DNA of 64,000 nt from Streptomyces sp. NBC_01262 (lineage in GTDB: Bacteria > Actinomycetota > Actinomycetes > Streptomycetales > Streptomycetaceae), in contig NZ_CP108462.1 in NCBI RefSeq assembly GCF_036226365.1, positions 4,010,501 through 4,074,500 of the forward strand. The letters are read 5' to 3'. Numbering within the stretch: position 1 is the first letter of the stretch; each line of letters begins with the position of its first letter. A program made the translations under genes and the position numbers. Below, piece by piece: positions 44,984-53,592 of the stretch. The notes below the pieces were generated by a model. It made no database searches. It was given only the letters and a program-made list of their open reading frames with translations, and was not told the origin of the DNA.

Positions 44984-46030
44984 ATGCGCAAGGGCGCGGC
45001 CGCGGCCGGCTGCGTCGCCTTCATAGCCACCGCCGCGGTCTCCTGCGGCACTGCCGCGAACCTGACCGCCGGGGCCAAGGTCCAGCAGGCCTTCGCCCGG
45101 CTCGGCGAGCAGAAGGCCATGACCGTGACGGTCGGCTTCGACGGGACCGAGGCGCAGATCTGGTCGGCGCTGAAGGGCGAGGACGACTTCACGCGCGACA
45201 ACGCCAAGATGCTGGCGGACCTGGACGTCTCCCTGTCCGTCAGCTCCGACCAGGCGCTGCAGAAGGCGAAGGACGGCTCGGTTGCCGTCACGGTGTCGGC
45301 CGGCGGTGACTCGTCGCTGCTGGAGGTCCGCAGCCTCAACGGCAAGAAGTTCTACGTGAAGGCCGACCTGAAGCAGCTCATGACGCTCGGGTCGTCGGCC
45401 GGCGACGCGGAGAGCAAGGCGGATCTCAAGGAGTTCCAGTCGATGCTCGACCGGGCGGACAAGCTGCCCTCGTCCTACAAGTCCGTGAAGAGCCTGCTCG
45501 GCGGCAAGTGGGTCTCGATCGACCCGGACTCCTTCGAGGAGCTCGCGAAGGAGTTCGGCGTCAGCGACACCGCTGCCGGCACGGACGCGCTGGACACCAA
45601 GACCCAGCAGGCGATCGTCAGGGCGGTCGCCAAGGCCATCGGCTCCAACGCGACCTTCAAGGACGCCGGCAGCAAGAACGGCGCCGACCACGTCACGGTC
45701 ACCGTCCCGGCCGCCAAGACCGCCGACGCCCTCGCCAAGGCGCTCAAGCCGTACAAGGACGACCTCCCCGACGGCTTCGACGCCGCCGACCTCAAGGACG
45801 TCCCGAGCAAGAACATCACCCTCGACGTCGCCCTCAAGGACGGCGCCCTGTCCGGCATCACCGTCGATGTCGCTCAGTTCGACAAGGGGATCAAGGGCGA
45901 GCTCCCGCTCACCATCGGCTTCGGCGCCGACGCGAAGCCCGTCCGGGCCCCGGCCGGCGCCACCGTGCTCAACCCGCAGGACATCATGGGCGCGATGATG
46001 GCGCTGATGACGGACGCGGATAGCGCCTGA
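44984..46030 (+). CDS. Secreted lipoprotein of unknown function
   Basis: 348 residues. MRKGAAAAGCVAFIATAAVSCG is a type II signal with lipobox AAVSC. The mature part is Lys/Asp-rich with no cysteine, alternating amphipathic segments, somewhat like LppX/LprG-type lipoproteins, but I cannot assign it. The GAGGAG ribosome site is 15 bases before the ATG, farther than usual. Its 3' end overlaps the convergent permease gene by 47 bp. Confidence 0.8.
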   Translation: MRKGAAAAGCVAFIATAAVSCGTAANLTAGAKVQQAFARLGEQKAMTVTVGFDGTEAQIWSALKGEDDFTRDNAKMLADLDVSLSVSSDQALQKAKDGSVAVTVSAGGDSSLLEVRSLNGKKFYVKADLKQLMTLGSSAGDAESKADLKEFQSMLDRADKLPSSYKSVKSLLGGKWVSIDPDSFEELAKEFGVSDTAAGTDALDTKTQQAIVRAVAKAIGSNATFKDAGSKNGADHVTVTVPAAKTADALAKALKPYKDDLPDGFDAADLKDVPSKNITLDVALKDGALSGITVDVAQFDKGIKGELPLTIGFGADAKPVRAPAGATVLNPQDIMGAMMALMTDADSA

Positions 46031-47426
46031 GCACCGCGTAGAGCACGGCGCTCACGGCGAAGCCGACGACACATGTGATGTCGCCGATCCCCGGCCAGTG
46101 CTCGGCGGCCGGGCCGACGTACTTCGCCTGGTTGGAGAACAGCGCGATCGACACCGCCATCCCCACCACCAGTGCGCTCGGCCCGGCCCAGTTCGCGTAC
46201 CCGGGGTCGGTGAGCTTTGCCGCGAGGCCGTCGTGCTCAGCCCTGCGCGAGAGCCACTGCTCGACGAGGACGACGCCGAGCCAGGGAGCCACCCAGTACG
46301 AGATGACCAGCAGGAACGCCTCGTAGGACGCTCCCGCGTCGTCGAGCCCGCTCCAGGCGAAGAGCATGCCCAGCACGCCGAAGACCACGACGAGGGTGCT
46401 GCGGCCCAGCCAGCCGGGCAGGCGCAGGCCCATCGCGGTGAACGAGATCGAGGAGGAGTAGATGTTCAACGCGTTCGCCGAGATCGCGCCGATGATGATC
46501 GCGAGCAGCGTCAGATCGCCGAGCCAGCCCGGCAGATGGCCGGTGAAGGCGGCCGTCGGCGTGGCGTCCTTCGGCGAGGCGATGGTGGCGGAGGCGGCCC
46601 CGATGAGGGAGATGAAGGTGACGGAGGCGAAGAGCCCGACCGCGGGAAAGACGGCGGTCTTCCACTTCGCCGTCGCGGCCGGCAGGTAGCGGGTGTAGTC
46701 GGAGGCGTAGGAGTTCCAGCCCGCCGTGTAGCCGAAGGCCGTGCTGAAGGCGAGCAGGAAGCCGCCGGTGCCGCCGTGGTACGCCGCCGGGGCGCCCAGG
46801 TCGGAGCCGCGGAAGGTCCAGATCGCGGCCAGTACGAAGATGACGCCGAGGACGGGGAAGGCGTACCGCTCGAAGGCGTGGACGAAGTTGTGCCCGATGA
46901 AGCCGATCGCGATCTGCGCGGCCACGACGACGAACAGGCTCGGCAGCGGGTTCAGCCCGGTCAGCGTGTCCAGGGCGAAGGCCGCGCTCACGCTGTTGAC
47001 GGCGAACCAGCCGATGCCCGCCACCGCCGCGTTGATCCCGGACGGCAGCGCGTTGCCCCGGTAGCCGAAGGCGAGCCGTCCGGCGACCATCTGCGGCACC
47101 CCGAAGCGCGGCCCCTCCAGGCTGAGGACGCCCTGGAAGACGGCCCCGACCGCGGCGCCGAGGACCAGGGCGAACGCCGCCTGCCAGAAGGTCAGCCCGA
47201 AGGCGATGACGGGCAGCACCCCGATGAAGACGGTGGCGAACTCGATGTTGGGCGAGGCCCAGGTCCACAGCAGGTGGACAGGACTGCCGTGGCGCTCGGC
47301 GGCCGGGATGGGCTCGGCGCCCGCCGTTTCGACGGCGATCACCTTGTCGCCGTACGCGGGTACTGCGGGGGGCGCCTCGGCGCCCGTGCCGGCCGGACTG
47401 GCAGGACTGGCTGGAGCTGTCGTCAT
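45984..47426 (-). CDS. NCS1-family nucleobase permease (cytosine/purine type)
   Basis: 480 residues with about 12 membrane helices. LWTWASPNIEFATVFIGVLP near 50-70 and FSTAFGYTAGWNSYASDYTRYLP are NCS1 hallmarks of cytosine/purine-cation symporters. It would supply nucleobases to the deaminase encoded at 53.1 kb, although the genes are not adjacent. The ATG at 47426 is preceded by GAGGGG at short spacing. The last 47 bp overlap the lipoprotein gene on the other strand. Confidence 0.9.
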   Translation of the reverse strand: MTTAPASPASPAGTGAEAPPAVPAYGDKVIAVETAGAEPIPAAERHGSPVHLLWTWASPNIEFATVFIGVLPVIAFGLTFWQAAFALVLGAAVGAVFQGVLSLEGPRFGVPQMVAGRLAFGYRGNALPSGINAAVAGIGWFAVNSVSAAFALDTLTGLNPLPSLFVVVAAQIAIGFIGHNFVHAFERYAFPVLGVIFVLAAIWTFRGSDLGAPAAYHGGTGGFLLAFSTAFGYTAGWNSYASDYTRYLPAATAKWKTAVFPAVGLFASVTFISLIGAASATIASPKDATPTAAFTGHLPGWLGDLTLLAIIIGAISANALNIYSSSISFTAMGLRLPGWLGRSTLVVVFGVLGMLFAWSGLDDAGASYEAFLLVISYWVAPWLGVVLVEQWLSRRAEHDGLAAKLTDPGYANWAGPSALVVGMAVSIALFSNQAKYVGPAAEHWPGIGDITCVVGFAVSAVLYAVLRRYPRPSSAPSSRP

Positions 47427-47538
47427 GCCCCTCAACTATCCGGACTCGCGCGCCCCCGCCCAATGGGCGGGTTGTCCGGACCGGCAGCCGCCGATGCGTA
47501 CAGCGTGTACGCGTGCGGCCTGTGGCCTGTCGTACGCG

Positions 47539-47817
47539 TCAGGCCTGCGCCTCGCCCTCGTCCTTCTTCTTGCGGTCCTTGAGCGACCGGAGGAACTCGG
47601 GGTTGTCGTCGGGCGCGACGAACCGGGGGGCGCCGCGGTTCCTGCCCGCCACCAGCCAGGCGACCGGGCCGACCAGCACCTCGCCGAAGAACAGGATGAT
47701 CAGGACCCACACCAGCTTGGGCAGCCCACGCACCTCGTTCTCAGGTGTCTGCAGGCAGTCGATGAACGCGTAGATCCACAGCCCGAGCACCAGCAGGGGC
47801 AGCACATACCTGATCAT
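47539..47817 (-). CDS. Small membrane protein with PLD nuclease N-terminal domain
   Basis: 92 residues, two membrane helices (LPLLVLGLWIYAFIDCL and LVWVLIILFFGEVLVGPVAW) and a charged tail, matching the PLDc_N family of short actinobacterial membrane proteins. No catalytic HKD motif is present; function unknown. Its ATG overlaps the stop of a 40-codon frame just upstream (ATGA). Confidence 0.85.
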   Translation of the reverse strand: MIRYVLPLLVLGLWIYAFIDCLQTPENEVRGLPKLVWVLIILFFGEVLVGPVAWLVAGRNRGAPRFVAPDDNPEFLRSLKDRKKKDEGEAQA

Positions 47818-47936
47818 CTCGAAGCTTCCTCGGAAACGGTGGCGGCAGGGACGACGGGGACGGCCGGCAGGAGCAGCAGCCGGCCCACCTTGGGCAGGCC
47901 GCGTATCTGCGCCACCGGCATCACTGCTGTCGTCAT
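47814..47936 (-). CDS. Possible 40-residue small protein or leader before the PLDc_N gene
   Basis: An ATG with GGGGAA four bases upstream opens a frame of 40 codons whose TGA overlaps the next ATG as ATGA, the same coupling seen throughout the window. The peptide contains IRGLPKVGRLLLLPAVPVV, faintly echoing RGLPKLVWVL of the downstream protein. It may be a leader peptide, or a duplicated and worn copy of the downstream gene's first half. No homologue is recognised. Confidence 0.4.
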   Translation of the reverse strand: MTTAVMPVAQIRGLPKVGRLLLLPAVPVVPAATVSEEASR

Positions 47937-48013
47937 CGGATTCCCCGTTCCACGACGCCCGCCACGGGCCCCGCTGTCCGGGTCAATCTACTGGGTGCCC
48001 GATACTGGGAGGC

Positions 48014-49471
48014 ATGGCTTACGACGATCTTCGCTCCCTCCTGCGGGCACTGGAGCGCGACGGCGACCTCAAACGCGTCAAGGCCGAGGTCGACCCCTAC
48101 CTGGAGGTCGGGGAGATCGTCGACCGGGTCAACAAGGCGGGCGGCCCGGCGCTGCTCTTCGAGAACGTCAAGGGCTCCTCGATGCCCCTGGCCATGAACG
48201 TCTACGGCACCGACCGGCGCCTGCTCAAGGCGCTGGGGCTGAAGTCCTACAGCGACATCAGCGACCGGATCGGCGGCCTGCTCAAGCCCGAACTGCCGCA
48301 CGGCTTCGTCGGCTTCCGCGAGGCCTTCGGCAAGCTGGCCGGGATGACCCACGTCCCGCCGAAGAAGGTCAAGTCCTCCGACGCCCCCGTCCAGGAGGTC
48401 GTCCTCACCGGCGACGACGTGGACCTGGAGACCCTCCCGGCCCTGTTCACCTGGCCGGACGACGGCGGCTCCTTCTTCAACCTCGGCCTTACGCACACCA
48501 AGGACCCGGAATCCGGCGTGCGCAACCTCGGCCTGTACCGGCTCCAGCGGCACGACCGCCGCACCATCGGCATGCACTGGCAGATCCACAAGGACAGCCG
48601 CAACCACTACAAGGTCGCCGAGCGGCGCGGCGAGCGGCTGCCCGTCGCGATCGCCTTCGGCTGCCCGCCGGCCGTGACATACGCCTCCACCGCCCCCCTC
48701 CCGGGCGACATCGACGAGTACCTCTTCGCGGGCTTCGTCCAGGGCAAGCGCGTCGAGATGGTCGACTGCAAGACGGTGCCCCTGCAGGTGCCCGCACAGG
48801 CCGAGGTCGTGCTGGAGGGCTGGCTGGAGCCCGGCAAGACGCTCCCCGAGGGCCCGTTCGGCGACCACACCGGCTTCTACACCCCGCAGGAGCCCTTCCC
48901 GGCCCTGACGATCGACTGCGTGACGATGCGGAAGCGGCCGCTGCTGCAGTCCATCGTGGTGGGCCGGCCACCGACGGAGGACGGGCCCCTGGGCCGGGCC
49001 ACCGAGCGGTTCTTCCTGCCGCTGCTCAAGATCATCGTGCCGGATATCGTGGACTACCACCTGCCCGAGGCGGGCGGCTTCCACAACTGCGCGATCGTCT
49101 CGATCGACAAGAAGTACCCCAAGCACGCCCAGAAGGTCATGCACGCGATCTGGGGCGCCCACATGATGTCCCTGACCAAGCTGATCGTCGTCGTCGACTC
49201 CGACTGCGACGTCCACGACCTCCACGAGGTCGCCTGGCGGGCGCTCGGCAACACCGACTACGCCCGCGACCTCAGCATCGTCGAAGGCCCGGTCGACCAT
49301 CTCGACCACGCCTCCTACCAGCAGTTCTGGGGCGGCAAGGCGGGCATCGACGCCACCCGGAAGCTGCCCGAGGAGGGCTACACCCGGGACGGCGGCTGGC
49401 CGGAGATGGTGCTGTCCGACCCGGAGACGGCAGCGACGGTGGACCGCCGCTGGAAGGAGTACGGCCTGTGA
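48014..49471 (+). CDS. mqnL: UbiD-like menaquinone-pathway decarboxylase
   Basis: 485 residues of the prenyl-FMN-dependent UbiD family, which removes the ring carboxylate of the naphthoate intermediate. GMHWQIHKDSRNHY and the EGPFGDHTGFYTP motif with the catalytic acid region are intact. The ATG is clear. Its stop overlaps the mqnP GTG (GTGA), so decarboxylase and prenyltransferase are co-translated. The cofactor-making UbiX-like protein is encoded 3 kb to the left. Confidence 0.94.
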   Translation: MAYDDLRSLLRALERDGDLKRVKAEVDPYLEVGEIVDRVNKAGGPALLFENVKGSSMPLAMNVYGTDRRLLKALGLKSYSDISDRIGGLLKPELPHGFVGFREAFGKLAGMTHVPPKKVKSSDAPVQEVVLTGDDVDLETLPALFTWPDDGGSFFNLGLTHTKDPESGVRNLGLYRLQRHDRRTIGMHWQIHKDSRNHYKVAERRGERLPVAIAFGCPPAVTYASTAPLPGDIDEYLFAGFVQGKRVEMVDCKTVPLQVPAQAEVVLEGWLEPGKTLPEGPFGDHTGFYTPQEPFPALTIDCVTMRKRPLLQSIVVGRPPTEDGPLGRATERFFLPLLKIIVPDIVDYHLPEAGGFHNCAIVSIDKKYPKHAQKVMHAIWGAHMMSLTKLIVVVDSDCDVHDLHEVAWRALGNTDYARDLSIVEGPVDHLDHASYQQFWGGKAGIDATRKLPEEGYTRDGGWPEMVLSDPETAATVDRRWKEYGL

Positions 49472-50370
49472 GTTCCGCTTCCGCCGCGATCCCGCAGCCG
49501 GGACGCACCAAGGCCTTCCTGCGCCTGGTGATGATCGAGCACTCGGTCTTCGCGCTGCCCTTCGCCTATATCGCCTCCCTCACCGCGATGTTCCGGCTCG
49601 ACGGCAACATCCACTGGGGGCGGCTGTTCCTCGTCACCCTGGCCATGGTCGGCCTGCGCACCTTCGCGATGGCCGCCAACCGGATCATCGACCGCGAGAT
49701 CGACGCCCGTAACCCCCGCACCGCCCATCGGGAGCTGGTCACCGGCGCGATGTCGGTGAAGCACGCCTGGACCGGCGCCCTGATCGCCCTGGTCTTCTTC
49801 CTCGGCGCGGCCGCCCTCCTCAATCCGCTGTGCCTGGCCCTGGCCCCCCTCGCGGTCTTCCCGATGGTGCTCTACCCCTACGGCAAGCGGTTCACGAACT
49901 TCCCCCAGGCCATCCTGGGCCTGGCCCAGTCCATGGGCCCGATCGGCGCCTGGCTGGCCGTCACCGGCGAGTGGTCCTGGGAAGCGGTGATCCTCGGCCT
50001 CGCCGTGGGCATCTGGATCGGCGGCTTCGACCTGATCTACGCCTGCCAGGACGTCGACTCCGACCGCGATTCCGGCGTGCTGTCGGTGCCCGCCCGCTTC
50101 GGCATCCCGGCCGCCATCCGGGGCGCCCGGGCCTGCCACGCCGTCACCACCGCCCTTCTCGTCTGGTACGCCCTGGCCACCGGCGCGGGTGCCTTCTTCT
50201 GGCTCGGCCTGGCGATCGTGGCCGGCGCCTTCCTCTACGAGCACAGCATCGTCCGGCCGCACGACCTGTCCCGGCTGAACCGGGCCTTCTTCAGCGTCAA
50301 CGGGTTCATCGGGATCGCGCTGTTCGTGTGCGCGCTGCTCGACCTGGCGGTGCGGGGCCTCAGCCCTTGA
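49468..50370 (+). CDS. mqnP: UbiA-family prenyltransferase of the menaquinone pathway
   Basis: 300-residue membrane protein with about eight helices. The two Mg-diphosphate motifs are NRIIDREIDARNPRT and DVDSDRDSG. It attaches the polyprenyl chain to the naphthoate ring at the membrane. The GTG start overlaps the mqnL stop; the last 11 bp overlap the convergent DUF4870 gene. Confidence 0.94.
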   Translation: MSSASAAIPQPGRTKAFLRLVMIEHSVFALPFAYIASLTAMFRLDGNIHWGRLFLVTLAMVGLRTFAMAANRIIDREIDARNPRTAHRELVTGAMSVKHAWTGALIALVFFLGAAALLNPLCLALAPLAVFPMVLYPYGKRFTNFPQAILGLAQSMGPIGAWLAVTGEWSWEAVILGLAVGIWIGGFDLIYACQDVDSDRDSGVLSVPARFGIPAAIRGARACHAVTTALLVWYALATGAGAFFWLGLAIVAGAFLYEHSIVRPHDLSRLNRAFFSVNGFIGIALFVCALLDLAVRGLSP

Positions 50371-51010
50371 CGAAGCGGATCGCGAAGAGCTTCGGGTAGG
50401 ACCACCACTGGCCGCTGTTCGCCTTGGTCGTGCCAATGACGGCGAACACGAAGCCGGCTATGCAGTACACGACGAGGGCGGCGAAGAGCACGCCCGTGGT
50501 CACCGGTAGGGCCGGCAGGCCGCTGGGCATGTCGCCGTCGCTGTGCGAGACGAGCGTGAAGATGACCCCGAGGTAGGTCACGGTTCCCAGGATCATGCCG
50601 ACCGTGAGCGCGATCGCCTGCGTGATGGCGTGGTTGAGGGCCTGGGTGGCGTGGTGCCGTATGAAGGGGTCGTGCCGGTTCCGCTCATCGTTGCGGATCA
50701 CCAGCGGAACGATCCAGCACAGCATCGGGCCCAGGCAGCAGACGCTGCTGCCCACGGCCAGCGTGATGACCAGACCCAGGTGTGCCCACATCGCGATGCT
50801 GGTCGGCGACCGGGGCGGCGGAGGCGGCGGGTAGTACCCCGGGCCCGGGTACCCGGGCGGCGGCGGAAACGGCGGCTGCGGTGCGCCGGATCCCGTCGCG
50901 GATCCCGCGTCGGATCCCCCATCGGACGCCGCGTCGGACCCTGCGTCGGACCTCTCGTCGGACCCCGCGTCGGAAACGGACTCGTCGGGCTGCTTGTCGA
51001 AATCGGTCAC
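50360..51010 (-). CDS. DUF4870 membrane protein with repeat-rich N-terminus
   Basis: 216 residues. The first ~45 are acidic SDAG/SDER repeats (about 12-bp DNA periodicity at 50885-50990), then a Pro/Tyr-rich PPPPGYPGPGYYPPPPP stretch, then a DUF4870 domain with four membrane helices and FIRHHATQALNHAITQ. Likely an integral membrane protein of unknown role. GTG start with GGGGGA upstream. It overlaps mqnP by 11 bp at the 3' end. Confidence 0.85.
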   Translation of the reverse strand: MTDFDKQPDESVSDAGSDERSDAGSDAASDGGSDAGSATGSGAPQPPFPPPPGYPGPGYYPPPPPPRSPTSIAMWAHLGLVITLAVGSSVCCLGPMLCWIVPLVIRNDERNRHDPFIRHHATQALNHAITQAIALTVGMILGTVTYLGVIFTLVSHSDGDMPSGLPALPVTTGVLFAALVVYCIAGFVFAVIGTTKANSGQWWSYPKLFAIRFVKG

Positions 51011-51049
51011 AAAATCCCCCGGAATGAGGCGCCGACCACTCCCCACAAG

Positions 51050-51640
51050 TCAGCGCGTGCTCACGGATGTTACGTCACGGAAGAGGAAGGCCGAGGCCAC
51101 GCCTCCTGCCAGGCCGAAGAGATGGCCCTGCCAGGACACGCCCTGGGCGGTCGGGAGCACGCCCCACAATATGGATCCGTAGTACACGGCGATGGCCAGC
51201 CCGACCGCGATGTCGAGCAGTCTGCGGTCGACGAAGCCGCGGATGAGCAGATAGCCGAACAGCCCGAAGACGACACCGGACGCGCCCGCGGTGTTCGTGC
51301 CGGCCGGCGCGACCAGCCAGACGCCGAAGCCGCTGGTGAGAACGATGACGAAGACGACGCCCAGGAAGCGCCCTATGTCGCGCAGCGCGGCGAGGAAGCC
51401 GAGGACGAACAGCGGGATGCTGTTGGCGGCGACATGATCGAAGCCGAAGTGGATGAAGGCGGCCGGGATGATGTCGCGGAGCTCGCCGATCTCGCGCGGC
51501 ACGATGCCGAAGGTGTCGAGGCTGTGGTGCGTCTTGGCGTCCACCGCCTCCAGCAGCCAGAGCAGACCGACCCAGGCGAGCATCAGCCCGCCTGCGGCTT
51601 TGGCCCGATCGCCGGGTTTTGCTCCTGACGCGTACCCCAC
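51050..51640 (-). CDS. Rhomboid-family intramembrane serine protease
   Basis: 196 residues, six membrane helices. The catalytic serine is Ser121 in AGASGVVFGLFGYL and the histidine His173 in WQGHLFGLAGG; HFGFDHVAANSIPLFVLG is the conserved loop/helix 2 segment. It is the short core form without extra domains. GTG start with GGGGGA upstream. Probably co-transcribed with the DUF4870 gene. Confidence 0.9.
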   Translation of the reverse strand: MGYASGAKPGDRAKAAGGLMLAWVGLLWLLEAVDAKTHHSLDTFGIVPREIGELRDIIPAAFIHFGFDHVAANSIPLFVLGFLAALRDIGRFLGVVFVIVLTSGFGVWLVAPAGTNTAGASGVVFGLFGYLLIRGFVDRRLLDIAVGLAIAVYYGSILWGVLPTAQGVSWQGHLFGLAGGVASAFLFRDVTSVSTR

Positions 51641-51705
51641 CGAATCCCCCTTCGGTCGCTGTCATCCAAAGGTAGACAACGACTCGGACATCCGGGGTGG
51701 TTCCG

Positions 51706-52986
51706 TCAAGCCGCGAGCGCCCCCGGACGCGCCTGCGCGCCCCGCAGGATGCGGTGGGCGCAGGCCGCGACAAGGAGTTCGGAGTGCAGTTCGGGGTCGG
51801 TCACCGGCGCGCCCAGCAGCAGCTCGATGCGCTCCAGGCGCTGGTAGAGGGACTGGCGGCCGACGTGCAGCAGGGCGGCGGTGCGGGTGGGGCTGCAGCC
51901 GTGCCGGAGGTGGACCTCAAGGGTGCGGACGAGGTCGCTGCCGTGGGCGGACTCCCAGTCCAGGAGCGGTGCGAGGGTGTGGGAGACGAGCCGGGCGAGC
52001 CGGGGGCGGTTGGGCTCGACGCCGCCGCGGGTGAGCTCCCGCTCAAGGGCCAGCGCGCGCGAGGACGTGACGACGGGGCCGGGGCGGCCCGGCTCCGCGG
52101 AGGGGACGGTCAGGGCGAGTTCGAGCGCCGTGCGGGCCGCCCGCAGTGTGTCGCTCCAGTCCGTCCAGGGCCCGTCGGCCGGCACGGCGTGCCCGACGGC
52201 GGCGGTGAGGCCGGCGGTGGCGAGGCCGGCGGTGGCCGTGGCCCGCAGGGCCTCCTGCAGGGCGCGTACGGGATCGCGTACGGACCCGGGGAGGGCGAAC
52301 AGGGCCAGCGTGTCGCCGGGGAAGGCGGCGCGCAGTACATGGCCGCCGAGGGCGCGGGCGGCCGAGTCGAGGAGGGCGGGAGCGGCCCCGTGCGCCGAGA
52401 GGCCGAGGAGCCGTTGGGAGGCCGACGGCAGGAATCCGGCCAGCGCCGAGCGGGCCGAGACCTCGGGCTGGTTGACGGCCCGGCCCTCCGCCAGGTCGGC
52501 GAGCAGGCCGGCGGCGTACGCGGACCGTTCCGGCGGCCCGTCGCGGCGCTCGCGTGCGGCCCTGGCGGCCATTCCGTGGGCGATGATCGCGGTGTTGGCG
52601 GCCTCCGTGATCCGTACGAACGGCACCACCTTGCGCAGGGCGACGAGCGGCAGCCCGTACCGGCGGCTCTCCTCCACGACCTCCGGCGGGATGTCCGGCA
52701 GTGAGCGGCCGACCTCGAAGGCGACCCCGGCGATCTTCCGGGCGGCCAGCTCTCGCACCCAGTGGCGGCGGGCACCGGCGTCGGCGGTGGCCAGCCCGAG
52801 GCCGGTGGTGAGCAGGAGTTCGCCGCCGGACAGCAGCGGGCCGATCTCGTAGATCTCACTGGAATGGACCCAGCGGACCGGCCGGTCCAGGACGTCCGCA
52901 CCGGACAGGACGTCGGGGGCGGCCTCCGCCACGCAGTCGAGGTCCAGGATCTCCCGGAGCGAGATCAGAGCGGAAACGGCGGTCAT
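51706..52986 (-). CDS. PucR-family transcriptional regulator
   Basis: 426 residues: an N-terminal PucR ligand domain (~10-125; LREILDLDCV, GELLLTTGLGL), a middle region, and a C-terminal PucR helix-turn-helix (CSPTRTAALLHVGRQSLYQRLERI). PucR proteins often control purine or nucleobase use. The gene is divergent from the cytosine deaminase gene with 99 bp between starts, so it is the likely regulator of that unit. ATG with GGGAGG upstream. Confidence 0.9.
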   Translation of the reverse strand: MTAVSALISLREILDLDCVAEAAPDVLSGADVLDRPVRWVHSSEIYEIGPLLSGGELLLTTGLGLATADAGARRHWVRELAARKIAGVAFEVGRSLPDIPPEVVEESRRYGLPLVALRKVVPFVRITEAANTAIIAHGMAARAARERRDGPPERSAYAAGLLADLAEGRAVNQPEVSARSALAGFLPSASQRLLGLSAHGAAPALLDSAARALGGHVLRAAFPGDTLALFALPGSVRDPVRALQEALRATATAGLATAGLTAAVGHAVPADGPWTDWSDTLRAARTALELALTVPSAEPGRPGPVVTSSRALALERELTRGGVEPNRPRLARLVSHTLAPLLDWESAHGSDLVRTLEVHLRHGCSPTRTAALLHVGRQSLYQRLERIELLLGAPVTDPELHSELLVAACAHRILRGAQARPGALAA

Positions 52987-53085
52987 GCAGGCCTCCCGGG
53001 ACTGACACTTCGTCCGGATGCGGGTTGTCGGGAGAGTACTTTCCGCACGTTGCCGGGGTGTTTCCGGGCGTACAGAGTGGTCGTC

Positions 53086-53541
53086 ATGAAGCTCGACGAC
53101 GCACACACGATGCTGGCGACCGCCGTCGCCGAGGCCCGCGCCGGGCTCGCCGAGGGCGGCATCCCGATCGGGGCCGCGCTGTACGGCCCGGACGGGGTGA
53201 CGGTCCTGGGGCGCGGGCACAACATGCGCGTGCAGGACGGCGACCCGTCCGCGCACGGCGAGACCTCCGCCTTCCGGGCGGCGGGCCGGCAGCGCACCTA
53301 CCGGGGTACGACGATGGTGACCACGCTGTCGCCGTGCTGGTACTGCAGTGGCCTGATCCGCCAGTTCGGCATCTCGCGGGTGGTGATCGGCGAGGCGCGG
53401 ACGTTCTACGGCGGCCATGACTGGCTGGCCGAGAGCGCCGGTGTGGAGGTTGTGTTGCTCGACGACCCCGAGTGCGTCACTCTCATGACCGACTTCATCA
53501 AGGAACGGCCCGAACTCTGGAACGAGGACATCGGCGAGTAG
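53086..53541 (+). CDS. Yeast-type cytosine deaminase (zinc CDA fold)
   Basis: 151 residues. Zinc ligands and base are His57-Ala-Glu59 in SAHGETSAF and Cys84/Cys87 in LSPCWYCSG. GGIPIG, VLGRGHNMR and the C-terminal FIKERPELWNEDIGE closely follow yeast Fcy1 rather than the larger amidohydrolase CodA of enterobacteria. It should convert cytosine (or a related base) to uracil. ATG start. It is followed after 51 bp by the oxygenase gene, likely one transcript. Confidence 0.88.
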   Translation: MKLDDAHTMLATAVAEARAGLAEGGIPIGAALYGPDGVTVLGRGHNMRVQDGDPSAHGETSAFRAAGRQRTYRGTTMVTTLSPCWYCSGLIRQFGISRVVIGEARTFYGGHDWLAESAGVEVVLLDDPECVTLMTDFIKERPELWNEDIGE

Positions 53542-53592
53542 GCCCGCACCGCCCGACCCGACCCCCGAATTCCCCTTCGCAAGGAGACCGCA

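Noticed and set aside
47206..50370. A single 1054-codon open frame on the plus strand
   Set aside because: It is two parts: an arginine/proline-rich shadow antisense to the permease and out of frame with mqnL, then the genuine mqnP. Only the part from 49468 has family similarity and a coupled start.
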